A stretch of DNA of 64,000 nucleotides from Ophiobolus disseminans (taxonomy: Eukaryota > Ascomycota > Dothideomycetes > Pleosporales > Phaeosphaeriaceae). Location of the stretch: positions 1,022,476-1,086,475 of the forward strand of contig MU006224.1 of NCBI GenBank assembly GCA_010093685.1. The letters run 5' to 3'. Made by a program: the position numbers and the translations under genes. The notes under the pieces are model-generated. The model was not told the DNA's origin, did not search any database, and was given only the letters and a program-made list of their open reading frames with translations. How positions within the stretch are numbered: position 1 is the stretch's first letter; each line of letters begins with the position of its first letter. Shown here piece after piece: positions 32,104 to 42,283 of the stretch.

Positions 32104-35100
32104 CTACTGAAATGCCCCACGAATCTTCGCATACAACTCCGTATCCAAGAAATTGTAATTCGGATCGCTGAAGCAGAATGGCGCGCGAAGCAGCGTCTCG
32201 GCGGTAGGTCGTTCTGTCGGATCGATCGTGAAGCAATCGTACATGAAGCTCAATCCCTCGACGGCAATGACCCGACTAACATCCTCGGGAATAGGTGGGG
32301 CCTGGTTCAAACTGCCGAGCTTGTATATCGCGCCGACAGCCTCTTCCTTGGACCAGGGTCGCTTGCCAGCAAACATTTCGAGCACGACGCAGCCGAGGGA
32401 CCAGATGTCGACCTTGGCGGAGTAGCCCTGGCCCTGGGAGCGGATGACTTCGGGCGCCATCCAGAAGACAGAGCCTTGCATGCTGTTTGTGACGTCGTTG
32501 CCGTAGATGTTGTCTGTTTTCTTGCTGATGCCGAAATCAGAGATCTTGCACGTGCCGTCGAGGTCGAGTAGAATGTTGTCCGCTTTTAGATCGCGATGTA
32601 AGATGCCCTCGCGATGAAGATAGCTCAGGCCGAGAAGTGTCTGGCGTGTCAAGGATGACACAACACTTTCTTCGAATTTGCCGTGCTTGCGGATGCAGCT
32701 GCCGACGGAGCCACCGGAAATATACTCGAGGAAGATGGAGATGCTATACTCCTTGCGCTCGCAACCTAGGTACTGCACGATGTTGGGGTGGTCAAGATGC
32801 TGCATGGTGTCGATCTCCTGATCCAGAGATTTAACAAGTTCTTTGATCTTGTCCTTATCGCTGCCTGCGGCTTTGGGATTGACTTCGACCTGCTTGACGG
32901 CGATGAGTTCACCTGTGGTGATGTTCATACCGAGGTAGACACGCCCAAAGGTACCCTTGCCGATGAGTTGACCTTTCATCCATTTGAAGGTGGGTTGGCG
33001 GGAGGGGATGGGGAGATGGTCTTGGGGAATGGTTTCGAGCTGAATGAGCCGCGAGCCGCGGGGTGGCTTGACTTGCTCAATACGAGCGTGGAACATCTTG
33101 GTAGACTTTCGGCGTACGATGTCGCCGCCATTGCGAAGTGTTGCAACGCGCGATGGGCCAGCAGGGCCAGGAGGGGCGCGGCCCGTTAGCTGGCTCTTGT
33201 TGAAGGGCTCGTATTGCGACTTGACAACTTCACGGATAGACTTTGTGCGTCCGAGGCCAACCCCAGACTTTCTCATGTTTCGCTGTGCAATGGATTGGAG
33301 GCCTGCTTTGCCGCGAGAGAGTCCAGCGTTCATGGTGCCAGATTCGTCGGTACCCATCTGCCTTGCTTCTCCCGAAGCGTCCGACTCTTCCTCCTCGAGC
33401 ATCGGTTGGTCGAGATTGACGTTGGGGAAGAACTCGTCAAGATGCTCCACAAGGGCCTCTGCTGGCGGACGATTGGCCCATACGTCACTCGCGAACGACT
33501 CACGTCGCAGCGAGAATCTGTTGGACTCGTCTGGCGAATCTGTACCAGTACCTGATGCTGCCGACGCCGGGTTGAAGTCGCTCGGTTGTGAATCGCGATC
33601 AACCGATGCGCTATGCTCTGCCGACTTCTGTCCTGCCCTATCTAACGAGTTCTTCGATCGTGATGTCTTGAGCGTGAGATTGGGGCGCTGACTGCGGGAG
33701 TTGCTACGTGCTACTGGCGGGCTCTTCGCAGGAGTCGGAGGTCCAGCGCGGGCAAGAGGTGCAGCGAACAAGCCATCATCTGAATCATCATCCGAGCTCA
33801 CCGGATCCAACGCGGGTGATTTTGACACAAAAGAGACGTGCGTTTCTTGAAAGTCATGCGTTGGACCGTACACCGACACACGGGATGATTCGCGCGACAA
33901 TGTTGATTGCGGCGGCCGTCTTGACTGGGGACTGAGATCTGGCGATCGCGAACGCTCTTGCAGCTTGGCGACGACGGGATTCGGGACAGTCGGCATCGCT
34001 AGGCTGAGACTAGGTTTGCTGGTCGGAAAGTTGTTGTAGGGTATATCTTCCTCATAGTCAGGTATTCTGAACGGCACGTGACCCTTGCTCATGGTGATTT
34101 CGCCGGGACTACGGGGTGACCCACCTGGACTTTGCCTGCCAGAACCAGAAATGCCCCCAAATCCGCTCTCTTGTAATACCCTCTGAGATGGGCGAAGACT
34201 CTCTGGCGAACCTTCTGTTGATGCATCCTTTGGCGGAGGCTTGGGTGGCGCCTTGTTCGCCGCTCCCACACCAGCTCCGACAGTACCTGCTCCAATGATA
34301 GCAGCAGCGATGCTTGATAAACCGCTGGGGCCTTGAGGTATCGCTTTTCGCTTCGACGTTTCCGATTCAGTAGAACGTCGCTTGGCCTGAGTTTCATCGC
34401 CCTCGGGCCACGACGTCCTATTCTTGGCCTTTGACAACGAGTTCGCTTTCAGGAGCGTGCTGCTATCGGCAGGGACCGGTGGCGGCTCTCGCAGCGGTAC
34501 TAGCTGCTTGCTCTTACGACGCTGCTCGAAAGGCTCCTTGATATCTTCATACGGGGAGCTACGCGGTTCGTCAAAGTCGATCACACGTTCCCTACGGTAA
34601 CTGATGCTATCGCTACTAGCAGACATGGGATCGGGGCTATGTCCCTTGAGTTTTTGAATTCGGCCTTTGAGGTAGTCATCTTGCTTTCGCTTTGTCTCTT
34701 TCCTGTGTTCTTCAGCAGCAACCTCAAGAAGCCTTCGGCGCTCATGCTCAGGTAGCTCGTCGCCTGCCTGCCACGAGCGCTCAGTAGCACGACCGTTACC
34801 AAGTCGTTCGGCCACGGCATCAGGTGTCAATTCCTCTTTCTTTGCCAAACTCAGCAATTGTGCTTTTTGTGAAGGCACCAGTGTGGATTCTCCCGACTTC
34901 CCACCAGGAGACTCTAGTGCTGAGCCTGTAAGATCGTCATACGTGCGCTGATCCAATCTCTTGCCAACAGGTTGTGGTAGCGACACGCCAAGGCCAGTAG
35001 GCTGTGCAATCGTGCTCTCTGTCGGAACTTTAACGAAGATTTTGAGTTCCCCAACCCTGTTCCCTAGCTGGGATCGAGCCTTGAGTAGCTTCGTGTCGGA

Positions 35101-37431
35101 TAGGGGATCCTCGTGGTCATTCTGACCGGGTAACGTCAGGTGCAGCTCTACCCCAGGTAAATGACTCAGCCCTTGACTCAGCTCTTCACAGCAGGTGGTC
35201 CGCAAGGCTGCTGCGGATTCGGTGTTGGTGATGTCGATGAGACGGTAGTTCCAGCCATCCGGTGTGACGAACGCAAATTTACGTTCAGATTGGTTGTTTA
35301 CTCTCCCGCGGCCGGCGACACGACTATCTGCATCTGCTTGGGCAGACCTTCTTGACGGAGGTCGATCGTTGAGGGATGTCTCGCTGGAATTCATGCCCGA
35401 CTTGCTGAAGAAGGTTCCGCTGTGGCCTTGTCGAACGTTCACGGGACTGGTGGGAGAATCAATGCTGGTGTCATCGGGCGATGGATGGGTTTCGTGCTTC
35501 TTTCTTCCACCCATGATCTTGTTGAAGAAGCCCTTGTGGTGGTCCTTAGCACTGGTCGGTGCTTCCGCGTTGTCGTAGCGTTGTGATAAGCCTGTTCCCG
35601 GGCGCGAGCCATCGAATCCGTTCTTTCTGCTGTCGTTGCGACTTTCGGATCGAGGTTCGAAGGATCTGCCAGACGGTGGCCCGGAGCCTGTATTCGCAAA
35701 AGTCGAGAGATTCGACTCGGAGCTATTGCCGCGATTGTGGTTGTAGTATCGAGGGGCAGATGAACTCAACCCTGCGCTGAGCTGACCGCCGTTTGTAGCA
35801 AGTCGGGCACTGGGTAGACCTGGACTCTGCTGCGGACTTGCTTGTCGATGATTGACAACGTTCATGGGGTTTGGTCCAAAGTCACCAGATGTGCTGGGAC
35901 TGTGATGTCGCTTAGACGCAGGATCCAGGTCACGCAATACCTGTGTTGAGAAGGCGCTGCGGGGAGGGGCTGGGCCTTCCGAGAAGTCGGGATGTGGGCC
36001 AAGAGCGGGTACTGTGAAATTTCGTTGTTGCGTGGATATGCGTCGAGGGACGTTTGGACCTGTACCAGGCGAGTGCATGGAGAGCAACTGCCTGCCCGGG
36101 CTTTCCTCGCCGTTGCCAGCTGTCGTCGGAGTAGAGCCAAAGTCCATGCGGTTTCCCATGTATGGCGAGTTCTCGACTCCGCCCTCTGTCCCAGCACTGA
36201 CTAGTGTGAGGCCAGTGTCAGACCGTTGAGGGGCCCGGCCACTGCCGGAGCTTCCCGTCTCGACAATGGAGCGCACAAGGCGGCGCAGCTTGCGGCCCTC
36301 GTCTCGTTCTCTGTTCTGATCCCAGCCGGTCCCGCTTGCTGTGCACTGCTTGGCCAGCTGGGGGAAGATGACCTGATGCATCATTGCCACATTCCCCTTG
36401 CTGCCGTGACCGCGACCAATGTCGAGGAACCTTGACCCTTCCAGACCGAGCGTCTTGAATGTCTCCTGCCAGTCTCTGGAGAAGCCGTTGTTCGCCAGCC
36501 AAGTCTGCACGCGCTCGGCAGGCCATTGTGCCGAAGGATCGTGAGGAGAGACGGGTGCTGCGCCATTGTTCTCGTTGCGGTGGAAGACGCTGCTGGCCTT
36601 CTGGGGCATGGGGTTCTGCAGCGTCGCAGTGGGCGGACCAGGCGAATCGTAGTTTTGTGCGTCGCCGGTGGGTATGTTGAGGTGGGTGCGATTGTTCGGG
36701 GTCGGAGGAACGTTGAAGGCTGGGTTGCCGTACTGCACGCTCTGGACGCTGGCATGGAGGCTGGCGGAGAAGTCATTGGCGGCGTTCTCTGGATTGGGTG
36801 CATAGTTGTTGTCGTAGTATGGCGCATCGGTGTACTCTCTGGTGTGCAGTGGGGGTATGCCGACACCCGGTCCAAAGCTTGCTCCGTCGGGCACATAGGT
36901 TGCCGAAGTCAGTGGTTCTCGCGGTTGCTGGGCCTGCTGGGGCGGGCGGACTGCTGGCGGCGGGGGCAGAGGGGTGTAGGAGGGATGTGGGTAGAGGCTA
37001 GGGTTGTAGTTCTGCTGCTGGTACTGCCCGGGGGGAGGGTTCCAGTAGTGCTGCCCGGGTATTGGCATGCCCCCATGCTGGTTGGAGGCCGTCGGACGTG
37101 GCGGCGGCCCGGGCAGGCGGATGTGTGAGGAGGGCGTCGAGGTGGGCTGCGGCGGCGGAGGCGGCGGCGGGTAGAACGACATGGCGGGATGTTGGGCGTA
37201 GCTGTGCTGGCGCTGCAGCAGGTTCGGGTCGGCGACAGTGTGCGCGCGGCCTCGAGGGCTTGCTGAGCGGACAGCACCACCCCCCGGCGACAGCAGCGAG
37301 CTCGGTGGGGACGCGAGGGCGCTGAGATTGGTGCGGTTGGAGGACAGCGGCGGCGGGGGCCCACGGCGGGCGGCGCGCTCTGAGCTGGTGGAGAGGTTGG
37401 ACGAGGAGCGTTGTCGAGGCTCGGTGAGCAT
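32104..37431 (-). CDS. BCK1: BCK1-type MAP kinase kinase kinase
   Basis: A single uninterrupted frame of about 1775 residues. The ATG at 37431 is used because the frame further upstream opens only with GTG. The N-terminal 290 residues are Pro/Ser-rich. A SAM-like helical segment lies at about 296-370 (WPAERVQTWLANNGFSRDW), and a ubiquitin/RA-like segment at about 715-800 (FAFVTPDGWNYRLIDITN). The kinase domain spans about 1482-1757: glycine loop IGKGTFGRVYLG, lysine in AVKQVEV (about 1511), HRDLKADN (about 1610), DFGISKK (about 1628) and APEVIRSQGQGYSAKVD. This kinase sequence is typical of the BCK1/BckA/Mck1 family, which receives signals from protein kinase C and activates the MKK-Slt2/MpkA cell-wall-integrity cascade. 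All catalytic residues are present. Regulation by phosphorylation of the long disordered region is likely. Small in-frame introns could be hidden. Confidence 0.95.
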   Translation of the reverse strand: MLTEPRQRSSSNLSTSSERAARRGPPPPLSSNRTNLSALASPPSSLLSPGGGAVRSASPRGRAHTVADPNLLQRQHSYAQHPAMSFYPPPPPPPQPTSTPSSHIRLPGPPPRPTASNQHGGMPIPGQHYWNPPPGQYQQQNYNPSLYPHPSYTPLPPPPAVRPPQQAQQPREPLTSATYVPDGASFGPGVGIPPLHTREYTDAPYYDNNYAPNPENAANDFSASLHASVQSVQYGNPAFNVPPTPNNRTHLNIPTGDAQNYDSPGPPTATLQNPMPQKASSVFHRNENNGAAPVSPHDPSAQWPAERVQTWLANNGFSRDWQETFKTLGLEGSRFLDIGRGHGSKGNVAMMHQVIFPQLAKQCTASGTGWDQNRERDEGRKLRRLVRSIVETGSSGSGRAPQRSDTGLTLVSAGTEGGVENSPYMGNRMDFGSTPTTAGNGEESPGRQLLSMHSPGTGPNVPRRISTQQRNFTVPALGPHPDFSEGPAPPRSAFSTQVLRDLDPASKRHHSPSTSGDFGPNPMNVVNHRQASPQQSPGLPSARLATNGGQLSAGLSSSAPRYYNHNRGNSSESNLSTFANTGSGPPSGRSFEPRSESRNDSRKNGFDGSRPGTGLSQRYDNAEAPTSAKDHHKGFFNKIMGGRKKHETHPSPDDTSIDSPTSPVNVRQGHSGTFFSKSGMNSSETSLNDRPPSRRSAQADADSRVAGRGRVNNQSERKFAFVTPDGWNYRLIDITNTESAAALRTTCCEELSQGLSHLPGVELHLTLPGQNDHEDPLSDTKLLKARSQLGNRVGELKIFVKVPTESTIAQPTGLGVSLPQPVGKRLDQRTYDDLTGSALESPGGKSGESTLVPSQKAQLLSLAKKEELTPDAVAERLGNGRATERSWQAGDELPEHERRRLLEVAAEEHRKETKRKQDDYLKGRIQKLKGHSPDPMSASSDSISYRRERVIDFDEPRSSPYEDIKEPFEQRRKSKQLVPLREPPPVPADSSTLLKANSLSKAKNRTSWPEGDETQAKRRSTESETSKRKAIPQGPSGLSSIAAAIIGAGTVGAGVGAANKAPPKPPPKDASTEGSPESLRPSQRVLQESGFGGISGSGRQSPGGSPRSPGEITMSKGHVPFRIPDYEEDIPYNNFPTSKPSLSLAMPTVPNPVVAKLQERSRSPDLSPQSRRPPQSTLSRESSRVSVYGPTHDFQETHVSFVSKSPALDPVSSDDDSDDGLFAAPLARAGPPTPAKSPPVARSNSRSQRPNLTLKTSRSKNSLDRAGQKSAEHSASVDRDSQPSDFNPASAASGTGTDSPDESNRFSLRRESFASDVWANRPPAEALVEHLDEFFPNVNLDQPMLEEEESDASGEARQMGTDESGTMNAGLSRGKAGLQSIAQRNMRKSGVGLGRTKSIREVVKSQYEPFNKSQLTGRAPPGPAGPSRVATLRNGGDIVRRKSTKMFHARIEQVKPPRGSRLIQLETIPQDHLPIPSRQPTFKWMKGQLIGKGTFGRVYLGMNITTGELIAVKQVEVNPKAAGSDKDKIKELVKSLDQEIDTMQHLDHPNIVQYLGCERKEYSISIFLEYISGGSVGSCIRKHGKFEESVVSSLTRQTLLGLSYLHREGILHRDLKADNILLDLDGTCKISDFGISKKTDNIYGNDVTNSMQGSVFWMAPEVIRSQGQGYSAKVDIWSLGCVVLEMFAGKRPWSKEEAVGAIYKLGSLNQAPPIPEDVSRVIAVEGLSFMYDCFTIDPTERPTAETLLRAPFCFSDPNYNFLDTELYAKIRGAFQ

Positions 37432-38789
37432 GTCTTTCCTCAGGCGAGGGTGAAGGGCTCCGCGGGTGGGGCAGCGCACAGTGCTGGCATGACGCTGTGC
37501 TCTGTGTCGGCGGGTCCTGGTAGCCTTCTACTGTGCACTTTTTGCCGTCTTGCGCCTATCCCATATATCTTGTCCTCCTGCGTAGAGCGCAGCGGGCGGA
37601 GAATGCGTCCGGGCAGGCGGAGGGCTTGGCGACCAGCAGCGTGAATTCGGAGCTGTGTTGGGAGGATTGGGCGTGGGGAGGAGACAGGAGGTCTGCAACG
37701 GCGCCGAACGACCGTTGGCAGCGGTGTCGAGGTCGGTGCGGTCGCGCGTCAGAGGGCGCCTAGGAGCGTGGGTGAGGTCGGACCGGCTTGGCTATCGTCG
37801 CAACAAAGACGGGACGACTCGACCCCACGTGCACACGCGATCTGAAGGATGGACAACCTCAACTTCACGGCAACAGGGAGAGAGGAGGAGCGCGCAGGAG
37901 CTCAGAAGGCTGGCCCGCAACGAATGCGCCTGGCGTCAAAGCTGGCCGTGAGCATTCAGGTGCCGCAGCGGGCTTGCGCGGCGTTAGCGCAGGCCATGTG
38001 TGAGGGAACATTGGTCGCATGCACCCGCAACACGCGAGGATGCGGACTGGAGTGCGTCGCTGACATGTCGTCCAATCCCATCCGTCTTGCAAGCCGGACG
38101 GGTGCTGAACCGAGAATCCACTGTATTGAGCGACACTCGCACTTGCACGCGGCGGTGCAGCAACCCACCGGTGAACGTGGACGCTGTGTTTCTTCTATGC
38201 GGTAGCGAAGTGGCACATGAACCTGGTACCCTAGAGGATACTCAGATTCGCATAATCTGCGTGCAGGCCAGAGTCAGCGACAGCGACAAGCAAAATTATA
38301 CAGCTGAGGTGTCGATGCAGCTCCAATGAGATGCGCTCCACCACCATCCACCAGCGCATCCGGACTCTTGTCTCACCACATTTTACTGACTGCCGGATGG
38401 TATCTACTCCACTTCAGAACTGAAAGCGGTGTTGCTGCACCATGTCAAAAAATCTGTCCATCGACGGATAGAGTGGCTATCTGCGTGGACCTGCATCGGG
38501 CCTCCAGCGAGGAATACTATCTTTTGCCTCACGCCACCTGAGGTGATGCACCATCGTGACTAACCCGCGTCTCGCGTTACTTGTCCTGCCATTCAGATCC
38601 ACCCAACTCACCTGCAAGTGAAAATGTCTCCCAACAATATCGCCAATTGCCCCGGGAAGCACCGGCGCAGACCGTACGTCACCAACTCGGAGCTCTTTAT
38701 AAGGAAGGCGCACCCACATCAACAGCAACCACACCAAATACCCAGACTAATTTACACACTAAAAAGCTTCAGTAACTTAACTCCTCACC
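37432..38789. other. Divergent promoter region, BCK1-type and PDC genes
   Basis: About 1.36 kb separate the two starts, which face away from each other. The half near the BCK1-type gene is GC-rich. The half near the decarboxylase is AT-richer, with a TATA box. Short frames here have no motif. Confidence 0.55.
38696..38703 (+). promoter_or_regulatory. TATA box of pyruvate decarboxylase gene
   Basis: The sequence CTTTATAAGG lies about 90 bases before the ATG at 38790. The leader in between is A/C-rich (CACATCAACAGCAACC), as in highly expressed fungal genes, and the start sits in a strong context (CACCATGG). This fits a strongly transcribed glycolytic-type gene. Confidence 0.6.
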
Positions 38790-40617
38790 ATGGCACAAGA
38801 TCTACGCTCACAAGAGATCAAGAACCCGATTGACGTTGCAGAGGTGAGCTCGCGGCTCTCCAGCAATTGCGCGCTAGCTGATCTTCCACAAGTACCTCTT
38901 CAAAAGGCTGCAGCAGGTCGGCGTCGAGTCCATCCACGGCGTTCCTGGCGACTACAACCTCGTGGCTCTCGACTATATTCCAAAAGTTGGATTAAAGTGG
39001 GTCGGCAATTGCAATGAGCTCAACGCTGGTAAGTTGGATTCTGCACCACTCTGCAACCTCACTTGCTAACCCAGATCAGGCTATGCAGCAGACGGCTACG
39101 CCAGAGTGAAGGGCATCTCTGCCTTGGTCACTACTTTTGGCGTGGGCGAGCTTTCCGCTGTCAACGCCATTGCTGGAGCGTACTCTGAATATGTCCCCAT
39201 TGTCCACATTGTCGGCTACCCATCAACTACCTCACAAAAGAACGGAGCGCTGCTGCATCACACACTCGGAAATGGCGATTTCACCGTCTTCTCGAGGATG
39301 TCCAAGGAAATCTCATGTGCTGTATCCATGCTCAACAACCAACACGAGGCGGCGATGCTCATCGACAATGCTATTCGGGAGTGTATCCTGAAGTCAAGAC
39401 CGGTCTATATTTCTCTTCCCAGCGACATGGTGCAGAAGAAGATCGATGGTGACAGGCTGAACACTCCACTGGATTTGGAGTACCCTCCCAATGACCAAGA
39501 AGCAGAAGACTACGTTGTTGACGTAGTACTGAAGTCTCTCCATGCGGCCAAGAACCCTGTCATTGTCGTCGATGGTTGCGCCATTCGACACCGAGCCTTG
39601 AAAGAGACCCACGATCTCGTGAAGAAGTCAGGCATTCCCACCTTTGTGGCACCCATGGGCAAAGGAGCAGTTGACGAGACCCTACCCAACTACGGTGGTG
39701 TCTACGCTGGCAACGGCTCGAACGCGGGTGTCAAGGAGCGCGTGGAGTCGGCCGACCTCGTCCTCAGCATCGGAGCCATCAAGTCAGACTTCAACACCGC
39801 AGGCTTCACCATCCGGATGTCACAGCTCAACTCGATCGACTTCCACAGCTACCACGTCAAGGTACGGTACTCCGAGTACCCCGGCATCCGCATGAACGGC
39901 GTCCTCGCAAAGGTCACCGAGAAGCTCGGCAAGCTCAACATCGAAGCCGGGCCAAATCCAAACAACAAGATCCCTCAGAAAGAAGTCGACTCCTCCTCCC
40001 CCACCATCACACACGCCTGGCTCTGGCCGCGCCTCGGCCAATGGCTCCAAAAAGACGACGTCATCATCACCGAGACGGGCACCTCCAACTTCGGCATCTG
40101 GGAAACCCGTTTCCCCGCAAACGTGAACGCCATCTCACAGGTCCTCTGGGGCTCCATCGGCTACGCCACCGGCTCCTGCCAGGGCGCCGCGCTCGCTGCC
40201 CAGGAAAAGGGCCTCAAGCGCACCATCCTCTTCACCGGCGACGGCTCCTTCCAACTCACCGCCCAAGAGGTCTCAACTATGATCCGCAATAAGCTATCCC
40301 CCATCATTTTCGTCATATGTAACAAGGGCTACACCATCGAGCGCCTCATCCACGGCATGGAGGACGCGTACAACGACGTCCAGGAGTGGAAGTACAAGGA
40401 CCTGCCCGCGGTCTTTGGCGCCGAGGACGGCACAGTCTTGACATACCGCATCGAGACGAAGGAGCAGTTGGAGAAATTGTTCCAGGACGAGGAATTCTCT
40501 GGCCCCGAGACAAAGAAGATGCGTTTCGTCGAGTTGGTCATGCCGTGGGATGATGCGCCGCTTGCGCTCAAGAACATTGCAGCTAGTGCGGCGAAGACGA
40601 ATGCTAGTTCGGACTAG
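38790..40617 (+). CDS. PDC1: Pyruvate decarboxylase
   Basis: Three exons (38790-38843, 38893-39028, 39080-40617) encode about 575 residues, the normal length. The enzyme converts pyruvate to acetaldehyde and CO2 in the cytosol using thiamine diphosphate and Mg2+. The cofactor-activating glutamate is E60 in NCNELNAGYAADGYAR. The catalytic His pair is H123-H124 (ALLHHTLGNGDF). The diphosphate-binding motif runs from GDGSFQLTAQE (about 448) to ICNKGYTIE (about 478). Both introns are short GT-AG introns in the first 100 codons, a common place in fungal PDC genes. The upstream TATA box and strong start context suggest high expression, probably induced when oxygen is low or sugar is high (known for the family, not shown here). 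Intact. Confidence 0.96.
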
Positions 40618-40701
40618 GGAATGGGTTGTGAATGGCTTGCATGGTACGGGTTATGAACTCTCTTCTCCTTTTTCATGATTGGCTTCTCTTCTAGATCATA
40701 G

Positions 40702-40707
40702 AATAAA
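40702..40707 (+). terminator. AATAAA polyadenylation signal after PDC
   Basis: AATAAA occurs 85 bases after the decarboxylase stop codon, in AT-rich sequence, just before the end of the convergent broken gene. Position and sequence fit a cleavage/polyadenylation signal. Confidence 0.45.
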
Positions 40708-40774
40708 CTTGAATATAGATATTCCTTCATGTATATCTCCCACTTCCCTTTTCATCACCCTCCGATCGAAGCGT

Positions 40775-41742
40775 TTACCACTCCTCGTCTTCATCCACAT
40801 CCACAGGCTCCTTCAATCCCGCAGCCACCTCGTCCTCCCGTCTAAGTCCCCGCTCCGCCTCACCCCATCCGTCGACCCATTTACGTCCACCGGTCGCCCA
40901 CCACAAGCATCTTCAATGTGCGTACCAAAACTCACATCCCGCACCTGCCGCACCGCTTCCTCCCACTCGTGACTCAAGATCTGTTTTCTGCGCAACTTGC
41001 CGATGAGGAAGAAGTACTCTGTGTCTGAAAGTGCGGATTGAAGAGGGATGCGGAATATCATTTCGCTGTGGAGGGATGAGGTGTGGGAGGGAGGGGAGGG
41101 GGATGTGGTGGTAGTGAGTGGTGGACTTTTCGCTGATGTAGGTGGACTTGAAACTACTATCCTCGGCAGTGTAAGTGGGGCGGGATCATCGGGTGGTGCT
41201 TGAGAATGGGGTGTGGGCTGAGTTGGTAGAGACAGGGTCTGAAGATGCTCTGTTGGGGTGGCTGCGTCGATTTGCGGCTCGATAGTGGTCGGCTTCGTTG
41301 GTGCCTCGATATGCTCCGCACCTGTATTTGGATGCGCAGTGGACAGAGGTTGCTTCGCCGTGTGCGTGACTACGCGCTCAATAGGTACTGGCGTAGGTCC
41401 ACCGACGTTGCTATTGCCATATCCGTGGTTGAGGCCATTGCCCAGGCGCGGCGAGTTTTCGTCGCTCGTTGTAGCAGAGCGGTGCGAAGACGACAGATTG
41501 GGGTTTGCGTCTCCGAAAGTTGTACGCTACGCTAATGTTCTCTTGATGCCTTTTCCTGGATTGTTCGCATTCGTCTTGCCTTCGCCTAGTCTTCCGGTAC
41601 GTGGAGCCTTCGGAATGTTTTCTTTCCCCTCAGCGAGCGAGCGACTATTGTGCGGAGCCTTTGCTTGTCTTGATGCTGCTGTTGGTGTCGAAGAATGTTC
41701 TGATTCGTCAGTGGTCCATCTACTAGCTCCGAGAAGTCCCAT
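40775..41742 (-). pseudogene. Probable pseudogene, disordered protein
   Basis: From ATG 41742 (MGLLGASRWTTDESEHSST) the minus strand reads as a Ser/Pro-rich protein. It passes through GKENIPKAPRTGRLGEGK and reaches an in-frame TAG at 41529-41527. The same frame then stays open for about 240 codons in equally natural sequence (RTTFGDANPNLSSS onward, ending in LRRKQILSHEWEEAVRQVRD). Near 40900 a neighbouring frame becomes the natural one (KWVDGWGEAERGLRREDEVA) and ends DVDEDEEW at the stop 40777-40775. So both a nonsense codon and a one-base shift interrupt it. No standard intron removes either. The TAG could derive from CAG by C-to-T change. No family is recognised. Sequence errors or unusual splicing remain possible. 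Confidence 0.5.
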
Positions 41743-42283
41743 TCCTGCTTGGTATGCTGAATGGTATTGACGTGTTTGGCTACCGCTGGTTGAGAGTATC
41801 GATTGACTTTGTGAGTAGCGAAGTTGATTGATAGAAATAGTGTAGCAATGAAGAGGGCTATGTAGTCGAAGGTCCAGTTCCTTAGAGCTAGATGAGTTGT
41901 TGTGATGAATCGTTTTCTCATGCGCTAGGCTAGTCGCAGCAAGAATATGTTGTGCTGGTGGAAAAAACTTACGAAAGCACGGCAACAAGAATCTTACTGT
42001 GCGGAACCACCTAAACTGTCACTGCAATGCAATGTTGAATACTCATGTCCAAAGCGTCTGACCTGACTTATACAGAGTGGTGTTATCGTACACTTCAAAT
42101 TGCCATGAAGACATCAACTCAGTATAAGAAATGTTATTAGAAGCGAATGTGGGTATCAAACCTAGTCCAAAGCCGTTTGTGACGCTGTTGTTCAGATGCC
42201 GAAGTCCTCTGAAAAGCTCGACCCATGCACGTACCCAACCTACCACAAGTCAGGTGCCGTAACGCTTCATCGTACCCAGTCGT
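41743..42283. other. Intergenic, no supported gene
   Basis: Spacer upstream of the broken gene and downstream of the FBXO21-like gene. A frame near 41586-41921 contains a hydrophobic stretch (IALFIATLFLSINFA) but overlaps the broken gene in another frame and has no other support. Confidence 0.45.

Noticed and set aside
36526..37128. 200-codon plus-strand frame
   Set aside because: Antisense to the Pro/Gln-rich N-terminus of the BCK1-type gene; GC-rich codons remove stops by chance.
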